This document shows positions 1-8,572 of a stretch of 42,864 nt of DNA, piece after piece (within the stretch, counting starts at the first letter, position 1; each line of letters starts with the position of its first letter). This DNA comes from Flavobacteriaceae bacterium. Lineage in GTDB: Bacteria > Bacteroidota > Bacteroidia > Flavobacteriales > Flavobacteriaceae. The DNA is taken from NCBI GenBank assembly GCA_017851655.1, contig JAFMMH010000009.1:1-42864 (forward strand). Direction: 5' to 3'. The notes under the pieces were generated by a model. That model worked only from the letters and a program-made list of their open reading frames with translations. It was not told the DNA's origin and made no database searches. The translations under genes and the position numbers were made by a program.

Positions 1-621
1 GGCTGTCCAGATTCTGATGAAGATGGAATTCAAGATAATGAGGATAGCTGCCCCAACACCTTTGGTTTAGAAAAATTTAATGGTTGTCCAGATACAGATG
101 AAGATGAGATTCCTGATCATGAAGACGCTTGTCCTTATATTGTTGGGTTGCCAGATTTGAATGGTTGTCCTGACTCAGATGGCGATGGTGTAATAGACTC
201 TTTGGATGAATGCCCAGATTTAGCAGGAAAAAGTTCAAATAAAGGATGCCCTGAACCAACTGATGAAATTATCAAAAAACTGAATGACCTAGCGACAACG
301 ATTTATTTTGAAACAGATAGCAGTAAATTATCATCATCTTCAAAATTTAAAATTGATAAACTGTTTGTGTTTTTAGAAAAATATCCCAATTACAAAGTGA
401 TAATAGAAGGTCATACAGACCACACAGGGATGGCTGAATATAATATGCAACTATCTATAGATCGTGCTCGAGCAACTATGGATTACCTAGTATCTAAGGG
501 TATTTCAAGAAGTAGGATATCCGTTAAAGGTTATGGTGAAACATCTCCTATTGAATCTAATTCAACTGCTAAAGGAAGATTAATGAATAGGAGAGTTGAG
601 TTTAAACTGATAAAAAATTAA
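1..621 (+). CDS. OmpA-family outer membrane protein with TSP3 repeats, 3' end only
   Basis: The reading frame is open from base 1, so the 5' end lies outside the window. Residues 1 to about 80 are four thrombospondin type 3-like calcium-binding repeats, each of the form D-x-D-x-D-G-x-x-D followed by a D/E-x-C-P stretch. They lead into a C-terminal OmpA/MotB domain of about 115 residues. The peptidoglycan-binding signature is complete: EGHTD, the YN-LS--RA helix, a GYGE turn and the NRRVEF end. In Bacteroidota such proteins usually have an N-terminal beta-barrel or PorE/PG33-like part, the TSP3 linker crosses the periplasm, and the OmpA domain anchors the outer membrane to peptidoglycan. The N-terminal part cannot be judged here. 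A strong terminator follows the stop codon, so this gene ends its transcription unit. Confidence 0.9.
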   Translation, partial: GCPDSDEDGIQDNEDSCPNTFGLEKFNGCPDTDEDEIPDHEDACPYIVGLPDLNGCPDSDGDGVIDSLDECPDLAGKSSNKGCPEPTDEIIKKLNDLATTIYFETDSSKLSSSSKFKIDKLFVFLEKYPNYKVIIEGHTDHTGMAEYNMQLSIDRARATMDYLVSKGISRSRISVKGYGETSPIESNSTAKGRLMNRRVEFKLIKN

Positions 622-643
622 ATCCCCATCTGAATTTTCCAAT

Positions 644-675
644 AAAAAAACCGCCCATTTTAGGGCGGTTTTTTT
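644..675 (+). terminator. Rho-independent terminator after the OmpA-family gene
   Basis: A six-base GC stem (CCGCCC at 651-656, GGGCGG at 663-668) is extended by flanking A and T runs, so the full stem is about 11 pairs with a six-base loop. The 3' T tract ends near 675. It separates the OmpA gene from the photolyase operon. The A tract on the 5' side could also let it act on the other strand, but no minus-strand gene lies there. Confidence 0.9.
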
Positions 676-738
676 ATGAAATTACTAAATCTATAAACTA
701 TTTGTTTTGTTTGTTCTGCGTATATTGTAAGTAAAAAA

Positions 739-2052
739 TTGCAGAATAAAAAACCTGTAGCTTTAGTTTGGTTGCGAAATGATTTAAGAATCTCAGATCA
801 TGAATCTTTTACTTTAGCTTCTCAATCAGGAGCAAAATTAGTTGCTTATTTTAGTTTTGATCCAAAACTGTTTGAATTGTCACCCTGGGGTTTTTCTAAA
901 ACGGAAGCATTCAGAGCACAGTTTTTAATAGAAACGTTAGTTGATCTCTCATCCACTTTAGAATCCTTAAATATTTCATTAATAGTAGAGCATCGAAATC
1001 CTGCAAAGGGTTTGTCTCATTGGGTTGAGAGTTTGAATGTAAAAACAATCTTCTTCCAAAAGGAATGGACGCAAGAAGAGCGCAATACAGAACAGCAAGT
1101 TCGAGATGCAATTAACCCAGAAGTTGTTTTTCAATCTAGTTACGATCAATTTTTATTCCATCCTGAAGACATTCCGTTTTCAATAAATGAACTTCCCGAG
1201 CTGTTTACTCAGTTCAGAAAGCAGTGTGAAAAAATGAGTAGTGTCCGTAAAATACTCCCCAAAATTGCCCCTTTGCCCAAAGAAAATCTATTGGCCCAAA
1301 CATTCAAAATCCCCTCACTTGCCGACTTAGGATTAGAAAGTAAACCCAAGAATCCCAATACTGCCTTCCCTTTTAAAGGCGGGTCTCAAGAAGTAAAGAA
1401 AAGATTGAATCATTATTTTTGGGATACCAAAAAACTATCCTTTTATAAGCAAACGCGGAATGGTTTGATTGGAGTGGATTATAGTTCAAAATTATCTTCT
1501 TGGCTGGCGAATGGATCAATTTCTCCCCGCGAAATTTATTGGGAAATTTGTGCTTATGAAAAAGAAATTAAAAAAAATCAGTCCACCTATTGGCTTCTTT
1601 TTGAATTAATTTGGCGGGACTATTTTAAATATATTTCTCTCAAGCATCAAGATTCTATTTTTCATTTAGGAGGAATTTTAAAAAAGAATTACCATTGGGA
1701 AAACGATCGAGATAAAGTAGAATCATGGATTGAAGGAAGAACCAAGGAGCCTTTTGTAAATGCCAACATGATCGAGTTGAAAAAAACGGGATGGATGAGC
1801 AATAGAGGTCGTCAAAATGTGGCTTCTTATTTTGCTAAAGAGTTACTACTTGATTGGCGTATTGGTGCAGCTTATTTTGAGTCCATGCTTATTGATTATG
1901 ATGTTCATAGTAATTATGGCAATTGGATGTATGTTGCAGGAGTAGGGAATGATCCACGAGACAGAAAGTTTAATGTTAGGTTTCAGGCAGAGCGGTACGA
2001 CGAGGGAGGAAAGTTTCAGCGTTTATGGAATCAAAAAACTCTTTTCGAATGA
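739..2052 (+). CDS. CRY-DASH type cryptochrome/photolyase
   Basis: A 437-residue flavoprotein with an N-terminal photolyase alpha/beta domain (WLRNDLRISDH at residues 11-21, the antenna-binding side) and a C-terminal FAD-binding helical domain. CRY-DASH hallmarks are TGWMSNRGRQN at 350-360 and SNYGNWMYVAGVGNDPR at 391-407, followed by FN and a D/E-rich turn ending in LW. CRY-DASH proteins bind FAD plus a folate antenna and repair cyclobutane pyrimidine dimers mainly in single-stranded DNA. Some also act in light signalling. The start is a TTG at 739: the frame has a stop at 694-696 and no ATG or GTG in between, and the protein begins just before the conserved domain. The stop overlaps the next start (ATGA). 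It is the first gene of a four-gene overlapping operon. The protein is shorter than many CRY-DASH members but lacks no core motif. Confidence 0.92.
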   Translation: MQNKKPVALVWLRNDLRISDHESFTLASQSGAKLVAYFSFDPKLFELSPWGFSKTEAFRAQFLIETLVDLSSTLESLNISLIVEHRNPAKGLSHWVESLNVKTIFFQKEWTQEERNTEQQVRDAINPEVVFQSSYDQFLFHPEDIPFSINELPELFTQFRKQCEKMSSVRKILPKIAPLPKENLLAQTFKIPSLADLGLESKPKNPNTAFPFKGGSQEVKKRLNHYFWDTKKLSFYKQTRNGLIGVDYSSKLSSWLANGSISPREIYWEICAYEKEIKKNQSTYWLLFELIWRDYFKYISLKHQDSIFHLGGILKKNYHWENDRDKVESWIEGRTKEPFVNANMIELKKTGWMSNRGRQNVASYFAKELLLDWRIGAAYFESMLIDYDVHSNYGNWMYVAGVGNDPRDRKFNVRFQAERYDEGGKFQRLWNQKTLFE

Positions 2053-3581
2053 TCGTTAAATTCATTTTAGGGGACCAGTTAAATCTTCAACACCCTTGGT
2101 TTAACGAAATAGATGAATCTGTTGTTTTTGTGATGATGGAAATGCGTCAAGAAACAGATTATGTACCGCATCATATTCAAAAAGTGATCGCTTTTTTTGG
2201 TGCAATGAGAAATTTTAATGAGGAACTCATTCAAAAAGGTCATAAAACCCATTATCTAGCAATCGATGATTCTGAGAACAAGCAAAACCTTGAAGACAAT
2301 TTAAAACGAATAGTGCAACACTATTCAGCTGTTTCATTCTCTTATATTGAACCCGATGAGTATAGGTTGGATCATCAATTAAAGAATTTCTGTAATACGC
2401 TTTCTATCCCTTCTTCAGTGGAAGATAGTCATCATTTCATGACGACACGTTCCGAGTTGGCTCATTTTTTTGAAGGTAAAAAGCAATTCATTTTAGAGTT
2501 TTTTTACCGCTATATGCGGAAAAAATTCAATTTATTGATGCACATGGAACAACCCGAAGGGGGACAGTGGAATTTTGATAAAAACAACAGAAAAAAATGG
2601 AAGGGAACTCCGAGAATCCCTCCTCCTTTTTTACCGTCAGCTAAAAACCTTTTAGATATCAAGCGACTAATTGAAGAGGCTGGAGTAAAAACGATAGGAT
2701 CATTTGATGAAACTCAGTTTTACTATCCTTTATCCCGAGAACAGGCTCTGTCTCAATTGGACTATTTTTGTTCGGAGTTATTGGTTCATTTCGGTGACTA
2801 TCAAGATGCTTTACATACTGATGAGGTCAATCTTTTTCATTCAAGAATCTCATTTGCATTGAATGTAAAAATGATTCATCCTTTAGAGGTTGTAGAAAGG
2901 GTTATAGCTTATTACAGAGATCATCATGAGGAAATTGAACTTTCTCAAGTAGAAGGTTTTGTTCGGCAAATCATCGGTTGGAGAGAATATATGCGAGGGA
3001 TCTATTGGAAAGAAATGCCAGACTATGCCAAAAAGAATACTCTCCAAAACACCAACTCACTCCCAGAGTTCTATTGGACGGGGAAGACCAAAATGAATTG
3101 TTTACATCAAAGTATAAAAAACTCCTTGGATCACGCATATGCGCATCATATTCAGCGACTGATGATCACAGGTAATTTTGCGTTACTTGCTCAAATTCAC
3201 CCTGATGAAGTAGATGAATGGTATTTGGGAATCTACGCCGATGCGATTCAATGGGTTCAGATCACAAATACTCGCGGGATGAGTCAGTGGGCCGATGGAG
3301 GGATTGTAGCTACGAAGCCTTATGTGTCCGCTGCGGCATATATTCATAAAATGAGTAATTATTGTGACAGTTGTCAATACGATAAGAAAAAGCGAATAGG
3401 CGAAGACGCTTGTCCGTTCAATAGTTTGTATTGGAACTTTTTAGATGATAAAAAACAGTATTTCGAAAAGAATAACCGAATGGCGATGATGCTTCGTCTC
3501 TTAGAAAAAATTCAACCAGAAGATCTTGAACAAATTAAAGGGAGAGCGGCTCAAATTTTAAATAACCCTGATGACTTCTGA
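2049..3581 (+). CDS. Iron-sulfur bacterial photolyase/cryptochrome (FeS-BCP, PhrB/CryB type)
   Basis: About 510 residues. It belongs to the FeS-BCP family, whose Agrobacterium member PhrB repairs (6-4) photoproducts using FAD, a lumazine antenna and a [4Fe-4S] cluster. All four cluster cysteines are visible at residues 351, 439, 442 and 455, counted from the ATG at 2049. This is the spacing known from PhrB (350, 438, 441, 454). Other marks are FILGDQL near the N-terminus, the [11 protein letters not shown] helix, [12 protein letters not shown], and the tail [10 protein letters not shown]. An upstream ATG at 2025 also exists, but the ATG at 2049 overlaps the CRY-DASH stop as ATGA, places the conserved N-terminus correctly and suggests translational coupling. 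Its predicted lesion differs from that of the DASH protein, so the two would be complementary. Lesion specificity is inferred from the family, not shown. Confidence 0.92.
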   Translation: MIVKFILGDQLNLQHPWFNEIDESVVFVMMEMRQETDYVPHHIQKVIAFFGAMRNFNEELIQKGHKTHYLAIDDSENKQNLEDNLKRIVQHYSAVSFSYIEPDEYRLDHQLKNFCNTLSIPSSVEDSHHFMTTRSELAHFFEGKKQFILEFFYRYMRKKFNLLMHMEQPEGGQWNFDKNNRKKWKGTPRIPPPFLPSAKNLLDIKRLIEEAGVKTIGSFDETQFYYPLSREQALSQLDYFCSELLVHFGDYQDALHTDEVNLFHSRISFALNVKMIHPLEVVERVIAYYRDHHEEIELSQVEGFVRQIIGWREYMRGIYWKEMPDYAKKNTLQNTNSLPEFYWTGKTKMNCLHQSIKNSLDHAYAHHIQRLMITGNFALLAQIHPDEVDEWYLGIYADAIQWVQITNTRGMSQWADGGIVATKPYVSAAAYIHKMSNYCDSCQYDKKKRIGEDACPFNSLYWNFLDDKKQYFEKNNRMAMMLRLLEKIQPEDLEQIKGRAAQILNNPDDF

Positions 3582-5058
3582 TAAAATTCCAATTGGTGTA
3601 GTATGGTTGAAGCGTGATCTGAGACTGAATGATCATGCCGCAATCACGAATGCAATTCAAAATCATAAAAACGTGCTATTGCTTTATGTTGCGGAGTATT
3701 CTCTTTGTGAAGAACCTCATTTTAGCGTACGTCATTTAGATTTTGTTAAGCAATCAATTGTTGATTTGAATCATCAATTACTGTCCTTGAACACAAAGAT
3801 TTTTGCAATTGAAGGAGAAGTTGTGGATGCATTAATCCAATTGAATAATTTTTTTCATTTAGAGGCACTCTATTCACATTTTGAAACTGGAATAAGGCTC
3901 ACTTTTGATAGGGATAAAGCTGTTCGACGATGGTGTAATGATCAAAAAATTCGTTGGAATGAATACCGACAACAGGGTGTTTTTAGAGGAATGACTCATC
4001 GAAAAAAGTGGTTAAAGAATTGGACGGAATTGATGAATGAGCCATTACTTCCGGCTCCTATTGATAAAAAATTTTTGCACACAAAACATTTAGAAAAGCT
4101 GTTTTACTCCTTCAAAGAGCTATCATTAGAAACAAAAAAATCAAAATTCATCCAGCCAGGTGGTGAGACCAATGCAAATCATTATTTAAATTCCTTTTTT
4201 AAGGAGCGGTATGTCAATTATCAAAAACATATCTCTAAGCCCGATCTTGCACGTAAAAGTTGCAGTAGATTGTCTCCATATTTGGCCTATGGGAATATAT
4301 CTATGCGCGAAGTCCTCCAAAGAACCGAAGAAGAAAAGGAGTCGGGAAAAAAAGGCTTTGGCATTCGAGCTTTTGAATCGAGATTACGATGGCAATCCCA
4401 TTTTATTCAAAAATTTGAAATGGAATGTAGGATGGAATTTGAAAGTGTGAACAAAGGATATCATCGTTTAATAAAACCTTTGAATCATGACTTTATAAGT
4501 GCTTGGGAAAAAGGGCAAACAGGAATTCCGATTGTTGATGCCGCTATGCGATGTTTGGTTGCTACGGGCTATCTAAATTTTAGAATGAGAGCCTTGGTCG
4601 TTTCTTTCTTTGTGCATCAATTATGGCAACCTTGGCAGGCTTGCTCGGCATTTTTAGCGAGACAATTTTTAGACTTTGAGCCTGGAATTCATTTTCCTCA
4701 ACTGCAAATGCAAGCAGGAGAAACAGGGATCAATACTTTACGGATTTACAATCCAGTAAAGAATGGGCAAGAGCACGATTCGGAAGGACTTTTTACAAAG
4801 CAATGGCTTCCGGAGTTAAAATCACTTCCAAAAGAATTAATCCATACCCCATGGGAGATTACTCCTTTTGAAGAAGCATTTTATGGGTTTCATTTAAAAA
4901 CAGATTATTTTGTCCCTATAGTTAATATTGAAGAAAGCCGTAAAAAAGCCTCTTCTATTTTATGGGAGATGCAAAAAGATACTCATGTAAAACAAGAAAG
5001 TAAACGTATCTTGTCCAAGCATACTGTTCCAAGAAGAAAAAAAGAATCAATAAGATGA
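3571..5058 (+). CDS. Photolyase/cryptochrome-family FAD protein, third class
   Basis: A 495-residue protein with an N-terminal photolyase domain ([14 protein letters not shown] at 9-22) and a C-terminal FAD-binding domain: [15 protein letters not shown] at 315-329, then GYLNFRMR, then TLRIYNP at 389-395 and FTKQWLPEL. The asparagine in RIYN (394) matches the active-site Asn of classical photolyases. In the stretch where E. coli photolyase has its FAD-proximal tryptophan (GGWQW), this protein reads [12 protein letters not shown] (375-386) with no Trp. I believe this pattern is shared by a family widespread in Bacteroidota and cyanobacteria, but that is from memory. The start ATG overlaps the preceding stop by 11 bases and the stop overlaps the next gene as ATGA. 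The basic C-terminal tail (after about 465) is not conserved-looking. Substrate unknown; pyrimidine-dimer repair or light sensing are the options. Confidence 0.88.
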   Translation: MTSDKIPIGVVWLKRDLRLNDHAAITNAIQNHKNVLLLYVAEYSLCEEPHFSVRHLDFVKQSIVDLNHQLLSLNTKIFAIEGEVVDALIQLNNFFHLEALYSHFETGIRLTFDRDKAVRRWCNDQKIRWNEYRQQGVFRGMTHRKKWLKNWTELMNEPLLPAPIDKKFLHTKHLEKLFYSFKELSLETKKSKFIQPGGETNANHYLNSFFKERYVNYQKHISKPDLARKSCSRLSPYLAYGNISMREVLQRTEEEKESGKKGFGIRAFESRLRWQSHFIQKFEMECRMEFESVNKGYHRLIKPLNHDFISAWEKGQTGIPIVDAAMRCLVATGYLNFRMRALVVSFFVHQLWQPWQACSAFLARQFLDFEPGIHFPQLQMQAGETGINTLRIYNPVKNGQEHDSEGLFTKQWLPELKSLPKELIHTPWEITPFEEAFYGFHLKTDYFVPIVNIEESRKKASSILWEMQKDTHVKQESKRILSKHTVPRRKKESIR

Positions 5059-5339
5059 AAAATTTAAAAGCTTTATCCGATGAGGAAATAGATCGAATTA
5101 TTGAAATGGCATGGGAAGACCGCACCCCTTTTGAAGCTATATTAGTACAATTTGATTTAAAAGAGCAGGATGTAATTTCATTAATGCGGCGTGAAATGAA
5201 ACCAACAAGCTTTAAGATGTGGCGTGCAAGAGTCCAAGGTAGAGCGACAAAGCATCAGAAAAAACGACCTGAGGATACCCAGTCTTTTAAATGTTCAAGA
5301 CAAAAAGGAATTAGTAATAATAAGATATCAAAGCGTTAG
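5055..5339 (+). CDS. DUF2805 (TIGR03643) family small protein
   Basis: 94 residues. The N-terminal 65 residues match the DUF2805 pattern: a [23 protein letters not shown] helix pair, a [16 protein letters not shown] segment that reads like a helix-turn-helix, then a conserved [16 protein letters not shown] end. The tail from about residue 70 is rich in Lys and Arg and low in pattern. The family has no known function. It commonly sits beside photolyase/cryptochrome genes, which also holds here: the start overlaps the photolyase stop as ATGA. The helix-turn-helix look and basic tail suggest nucleic-acid binding, which would fit a helper in photorepair or a regulator of it. This is inference. 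The gene ends two bases before the stop of the convergent gene at 5342. Confidence 0.85.
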   Translation: MKNLKALSDEEIDRIIEMAWEDRTPFEAILVQFDLKEQDVISLMRREMKPTSFKMWRARVQGRATKHQKKRPEDTQSFKCSRQKGISNNKISKR

Positions 5340-5341
5340 TT

Positions 5342-6169
5342 TTAATAGCTGACTTCTACATTCATACCTACATTAGCAGAACCTAGTTTAGACCAGCTGC
5401 CTTGACTAACTTCACGTGCAATCAGAGGTGATCCAAAAAATCCTCCTGAAAAGAATAGTTTTCCAGGGCCTAAATCTTCAATCCATTCAATGGATACAAA
5501 AAAATCTTCATCGAGAACAATTTCATAGGGAGTCAAGTCTTCGGTGACAATTCCAGAAGTGACCTCTGTTTCAATAATTATATTTTCATCTAGCAGTGAA
5601 TTGGTAGGAAATCCATTTTCAACGGCATAAAAGTTGAGCCGAAACCGAACTTTACCATAATCATTTTCAACAATGGAAATATTAAACTTTTTTAAGATCA
5701 TTGGACGTTTTCTTCTTTTAACTACAAACCCCATTTCATTACCTAGTCTATTTGTGCTAAAAGCAGCATAGATTAATTTTGAAGTTGTTTTATTCCCCAA
5801 TATTTTAGTTTGAAATTCTGTTCTTTTTGTAGTAAGAATAACTTCATCAAGTTCCGTAGTTTCTTCTTCTAAAGGAATTATAAAAATATTTTTTTTCAAA
5901 AAATCTTCAAGTAAAAATGTTTTACTTTTAAAACCAATCATCGAAAAACGCAGTATCGATTGTCTGTACTTTTCGGGATCTATCTCAAATTCAAAAAAGC
6001 CTTCTTCATCGGAAACGGTGCCTTGATTTTGATCTACTAATCCGATATTTACGAAGGGAAGGGGTTCTTCAGACTGAGAGTCTACAATTTGTCCAATTAA
6101 ACTTGTTTGACAATAACCAATAAATGAAATAAAGAAAAAAGTGAGTAGGAAATGAAGATTTTGGGGCAT
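5342..6169 (-). CDS. Carboxypeptidase-regulatory-like domain secreted protein
   Basis: About 275 residues when started at the ATG at 6169. A signal peptide follows (MPQNLHFLL, a hydrophobic run, cut near GYCQT). Residues 20-100 form a CarboxypepD_reg-like beta sandwich: LIGQIVDSQSEEPLPFVNIG, then GTVSDEEGFFEFE. This domain is common at the N-terminus of TonB-dependent receptors and surface proteins of Bacteroidota. The remaining 180 residues are beta-rich and unrecognised; no plug or barrel follows, so this is not a receptor. A start 15 codons upstream (6214) would overlap murA and add a charged stretch before the signal peptide, so the later ATG is preferred. The gene begins 13 bases after the murA stop and may be cotranscribed with it, but no functional link to MurA is evident. 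Confidence 0.8.
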   Translation of the reverse strand: MPQNLHFLLTFFFISFIGYCQTSLIGQIVDSQSEEPLPFVNIGLVDQNQGTVSDEEGFFEFEIDPEKYRQSILRFSMIGFKSKTFLLEDFLKKNIFIIPLEEETTELDEVILTTKRTEFQTKILGNKTTSKLIYAAFSTNRLGNEMGFVVKRRKRPMILKKFNISIVENDYGKVRFRLNFYAVENGFPTNSLLDENIIIETEVTSGIVTEDLTPYEIVLDEDFFVSIEWIEDLGPGKLFFSGGFFGSPLIAREVSQGSWSKLGSANVGMNVEVSY

Positions 6170-6182
6170 GGTGAAAAAAAAA

Positions 6183-7496
6183 TTAAGTTTTTCTACGTTC
6201 AATTTTTGCGCCAATTTTTTGAAGCCTCGGAACTATATTTTCATAGCCTCTATCTATTTGTTCAATATTGTGAATCACACTGGTTCCTTCAGCGGATAAT
6301 GCTGCAATTAGTAATGATATTCCAGCACGAATGTCTGGCGAAGTTAAAGTGGCTGCTTTCAAATTGGATTCAAAATCGTGACCGATCACAGTTGCTCTAT
6401 GAGGGTCACATAAAATTATTTTAGCTCCCATATCAATAAGTTTGTCAACAAAAAACAAACGGCTTTCAAACATTTTCTGATGAATCAATACACTACCTCG
6501 AGCTTGGGTTGCTACTACCAAAACAATACTTAGGAGATCAGGGGTAAACCCGGGCCATGGAGCATCTGAGATGGTAAGTATAGACCCATCAATATAATTT
6601 TGAATTTCATAACCTTCTGTATGAGCAGGAATGAAAATATCGTCTTCTCTCTTTTCGATCGTGATTCCCAACTTTCTAAATACACTTGGCATTTGTCCTA
6701 AATATTCCCATCGGACATTTTTGATTGTGATTTCACTTTTTGTCATGGCAGCAAGACCAATCCAGCTTCCAATTTCTATCATATCAGGAAGTACAGTATG
6801 TGTTGTGCCCGAGAGTACTTTAACTCCTGTTATTTTGAGCAAATTAGAACCGATACCTTCTATTTTAGCTCCCATGCGGTTCAGCATAGAACAAAGTTGT
6901 TGAAGGTAAGGTTCACATGCAGCATTGTAAATTGTAGTTTCACCTTCTGCCAAAACAGCTGCCATAAGAATATTAGCTGTTCCAGTAACGGAAGCCTCAT
7001 CAAGAAGCATATTGGCTCCAACCAATCGAGTAGCTTCAACACTATAGAAATAGTCTTCTCTGTTGTAATTAAATTTTGCTCCCAGCTTAATAAGACCTTC
7101 GAAATGTGTGTCTAATCGGCGTCTTCCAATTTTATCGCCTCCCGGTCGGGGTATACTTCCCTTTCCGAATCTAGCAAGCATGGGACCAACCAGCATAATG
7201 GAGCCCCTTAATCCTTTGCCATCTATTTTGTATTGTTCTGAGTTGAGGTAATTAACATCAATATTATCGGATTGAAACTCATAGCTCCCTTTTCCATGAC
7301 TAGTGACTTTGACTCCAAAATTTTGTAGTAAAACGATTAGTTTATTTACGTCAACAATGTCTGGAATATTGTGAATTGTAACTGGTTCTGAAGTGAGTAA
7401 CACAGCACATAAAATCTGTAAAGTTTCATTTTTAGCTCCCTGAGGAGTAATAAACCCTTTTAATTGCTTACCACCTTCGATAACAAATGATTCCAT
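6183..7496 (-). CDS. murA: UDP-N-acetylglucosamine 1-carboxyvinyltransferase MurA
   Basis: 437 residues, the normal MurA length. It transfers enolpyruvate from PEP to UDP-GlcNAc, the first committed cytoplasmic step of peptidoglycan synthesis. Visible marks are GAKNE (20-24, the UDP-GlcNAc/PEP Lys-Asn pair), LRGSIMLVGPMLARFGKG (96-113), the loop PRPGGDKIGRRRLDTH (117-131) and the tail IDRGYENIVPRLQKIGA. In the catalytic loop the residue equal to E. coli Cys115 is Asp121 (PGGDKIG in place of GGCAIG). Cys-to-Asp at this site keeps activity and makes MurA insensitive to fosfomycin in known cases such as mycobacteria and chlamydiae. The gene lies six bases downstream of the DUF4290 gene, an arrangement common in Bacteroidota. 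Confidence 0.96.
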   Translation of the reverse strand: MESFVIEGGKQLKGFITPQGAKNETLQILCAVLLTSEPVTIHNIPDIVDVNKLIVLLQNFGVKVTSHGKGSYEFQSDNIDVNYLNSEQYKIDGKGLRGSIMLVGPMLARFGKGSIPRPGGDKIGRRRLDTHFEGLIKLGAKFNYNREDYFYSVEATRLVGANMLLDEASVTGTANILMAAVLAEGETTIYNAACEPYLQQLCSMLNRMGAKIEGIGSNLLKITGVKVLSGTTHTVLPDMIEIGSWIGLAAMTKSEITIKNVRWEYLGQMPSVFRKLGITIEKREDDIFIPAHTEGYEIQNYIDGSILTISDAPWPGFTPDLLSIVLVVATQARGSVLIHQKMFESRLFFVDKLIDMGAKIILCDPHRATVIGHDFESNLKAATLTSPDIRAGISLLIAALSAEGTSVIHNIEQIDRGYENIVPRLQKIGAKIERRKT

Positions 7497-7501
7497 AGAG
7501 G

Positions 7502-8143
7502 CTAGTAACGTTTGCGTTTGTGGTTTCTTTGTTTGGTAGGAATGTTACTTTTAGGGCCGTTTCCATTTTTGGATTTAAACTTTAGTAAATCAGCGGATTC
7601 ACTAAGAGGAAGTTGAGCAGCTGCAACTTTGAGTTTTCCACCGGATAGTTCGTCCAAATGAGCTAAGATCACTACATCTTCTACAGTATCTTTATTCCAA
7701 CTTAAAAAGTTTTTCTTCATGTGATTTGCAATTGTAAACACAAGAACTTCTTTAAGTTCACTTTCTTCCCAATTAATAGCAACATCAATCATTCTTTTGA
7801 TGTTGTTTCCATAAAATCGATACTTGGGGTAATTTTGTGGATAAGCGAGTTTGTCTGGCTTTGCTTCCAAAACCTCTTTTTCAGGCTTTTCATAGGGGCA
7901 ATCTACGTCTATATCGAAGTTAGACATGATAAAAAATTGATCCCAAAGTTTATGTTGAAAGTCAGGAACATCACGAAGATGTGGGTTTAGATTTCCCATA
8001 ACACCGATGATGGCTTTGGCTTTTTTGTTGCGTTCTTGAGCATCAGTTTCTGCTTTAGTTTGCTCAATCATTAAGTGAATGTGTCTTCCGTATTCTGGAA
8101 TAATAAGATGCTTGCGCTTGGTATTATACTGCAAGGGTTCCAT
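7502..8143 (-). CDS. DUF4290 domain-containing protein
   Basis: 213 residues. The first 180 or so match the Bacteroidota-only DUF4290 family: a start with MEPLQYNTKRKHLIIPEYGR, the IIGVMGNLNPHLRDVPDF segment, LWDQFFIMSNFDIDVDCPY and a C-terminal helical part. It is predicted to be cytoplasmic (no signal peptide or membrane segment). The last 25 residues form a low-complexity basic tail (NHKRKRY end), which could bind nucleic acid. No function is known. It is placed directly before murA with a six-base gap, so the two are very probably one transcript. A role linked to envelope synthesis is only a guess from that pairing. Confidence 0.88.
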   Translation of the reverse strand: MEPLQYNTKRKHLIIPEYGRHIHLMIEQTKAETDAQERNKKAKAIIGVMGNLNPHLRDVPDFQHKLWDQFFIMSNFDIDVDCPYEKPEKEVLEAKPDKLAYPQNYPKYRFYGNNIKRMIDVAINWEESELKEVLVFTIANHMKKNFLSWNKDTVEDVVILAHLDELSGGKLKVAAAQLPLSESADLLKFKSKNGNGPKSNIPTKQRNHKRKRY

Positions 8144-8228
8144 AAAAAATAGTTGCTATTGTTGTGGTGAGGTAAATAATATTCGCAAATTAATAAATTC
8201 TAACGAATTCTTCATTTTTTTATCAAAA

Positions 8229-8522
8229 TTAGAGTGTAATAATACCCTCTAGGGTACTTGCTTCTTTATAAATCTGAATTACTTTGTCCGGTGATTCCAT
8301 TTTTACTTTCACACTCAAACTTGTAAAAGTATTTTTGGAGGATTTTTTTTCAGAAAAATGAGGTTGCATTTCGTCAAATTGAGATTTTAAGACATCAATG
8401 TCATTGGAATCTGACTTTACAATAAATTTAAAAAGATATACTCCAGGCCAATCTTGAGATTCCCGAAGGTGATCATAAAATCGTGAATAAAATTCGTCAG
8501 ACTGCGGTTGGGATATAGCCAA
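8229..8522 (-). CDS. DUF493 (YbeD-like) family protein
   Basis: 97 residues with the ferredoxin-like DUF493 pattern: FYDHLRESQDWPGVYLFKFIVKS near the start, a middle helix, then FTSLSVKVKMESPDKVIQIYKEASTLEGIITL. Proteins of this family resemble the regulatory ACT-like YbeD of E. coli; the function is unknown. The start is TTG at 8522: an in-frame stop lies two codons upstream and no ATG precedes the conserved region. It is divergent from the AAA ATPase gene, with only about 50 bases between the two starts, and 85 bases separate its end from DUF4290. Confidence 0.82.
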   Translation of the reverse strand: MAISQPQSDEFYSRFYDHLRESQDWPGVYLFKFIVKSDSNDIDVLKSQFDEMQPHFSEKKSSKNTFTSLSVKVKMESPDKVIQIYKEASTLEGIITL

Positions 8523-8532
8523 TGCTTATACT

Positions 8533-8563
8533 TTTGTATAAAGATACGGTATTTATATTTTTG
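8533..8563 (+). promoter_or_regulatory. Bacteroidota-type promoter for the AAA ATPase - recQ - fmt operon
   Basis: A TTTG at 8533-8536 is followed after 19 bases by TATTTTTG at 8556-8563, a full match to the TAnnTTTG -7 element. Transcription would start near 8569-8571, only a few bases before the ATG at 8573, so the leader would be almost absent. This also argues against the in-frame ATG at 8522, which would lie upstream of the promoter. Confidence 0.65.
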
Positions 8564-8572
8564 AGAAAGTTT

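Noticed and set aside
1-250. TSP3 stretch as a tandem DNA repeat
   Set aside because: The repeat is at protein level (calcium-binding units); the DNA copies differ, so it is not a simple satellite.
2025-2048. Start at 2025 for the FeS-BCP photolyase
   Set aside because: The ATG at 2049 forms an ATGA overlap and gives cysteine positions that agree with PhrB to within one residue.
6170-6214. Longer start at 6214 for the carboxypeptidase-regulatory-like protein
   Set aside because: It would overlap murA and put a charged stretch before a good signal peptide.
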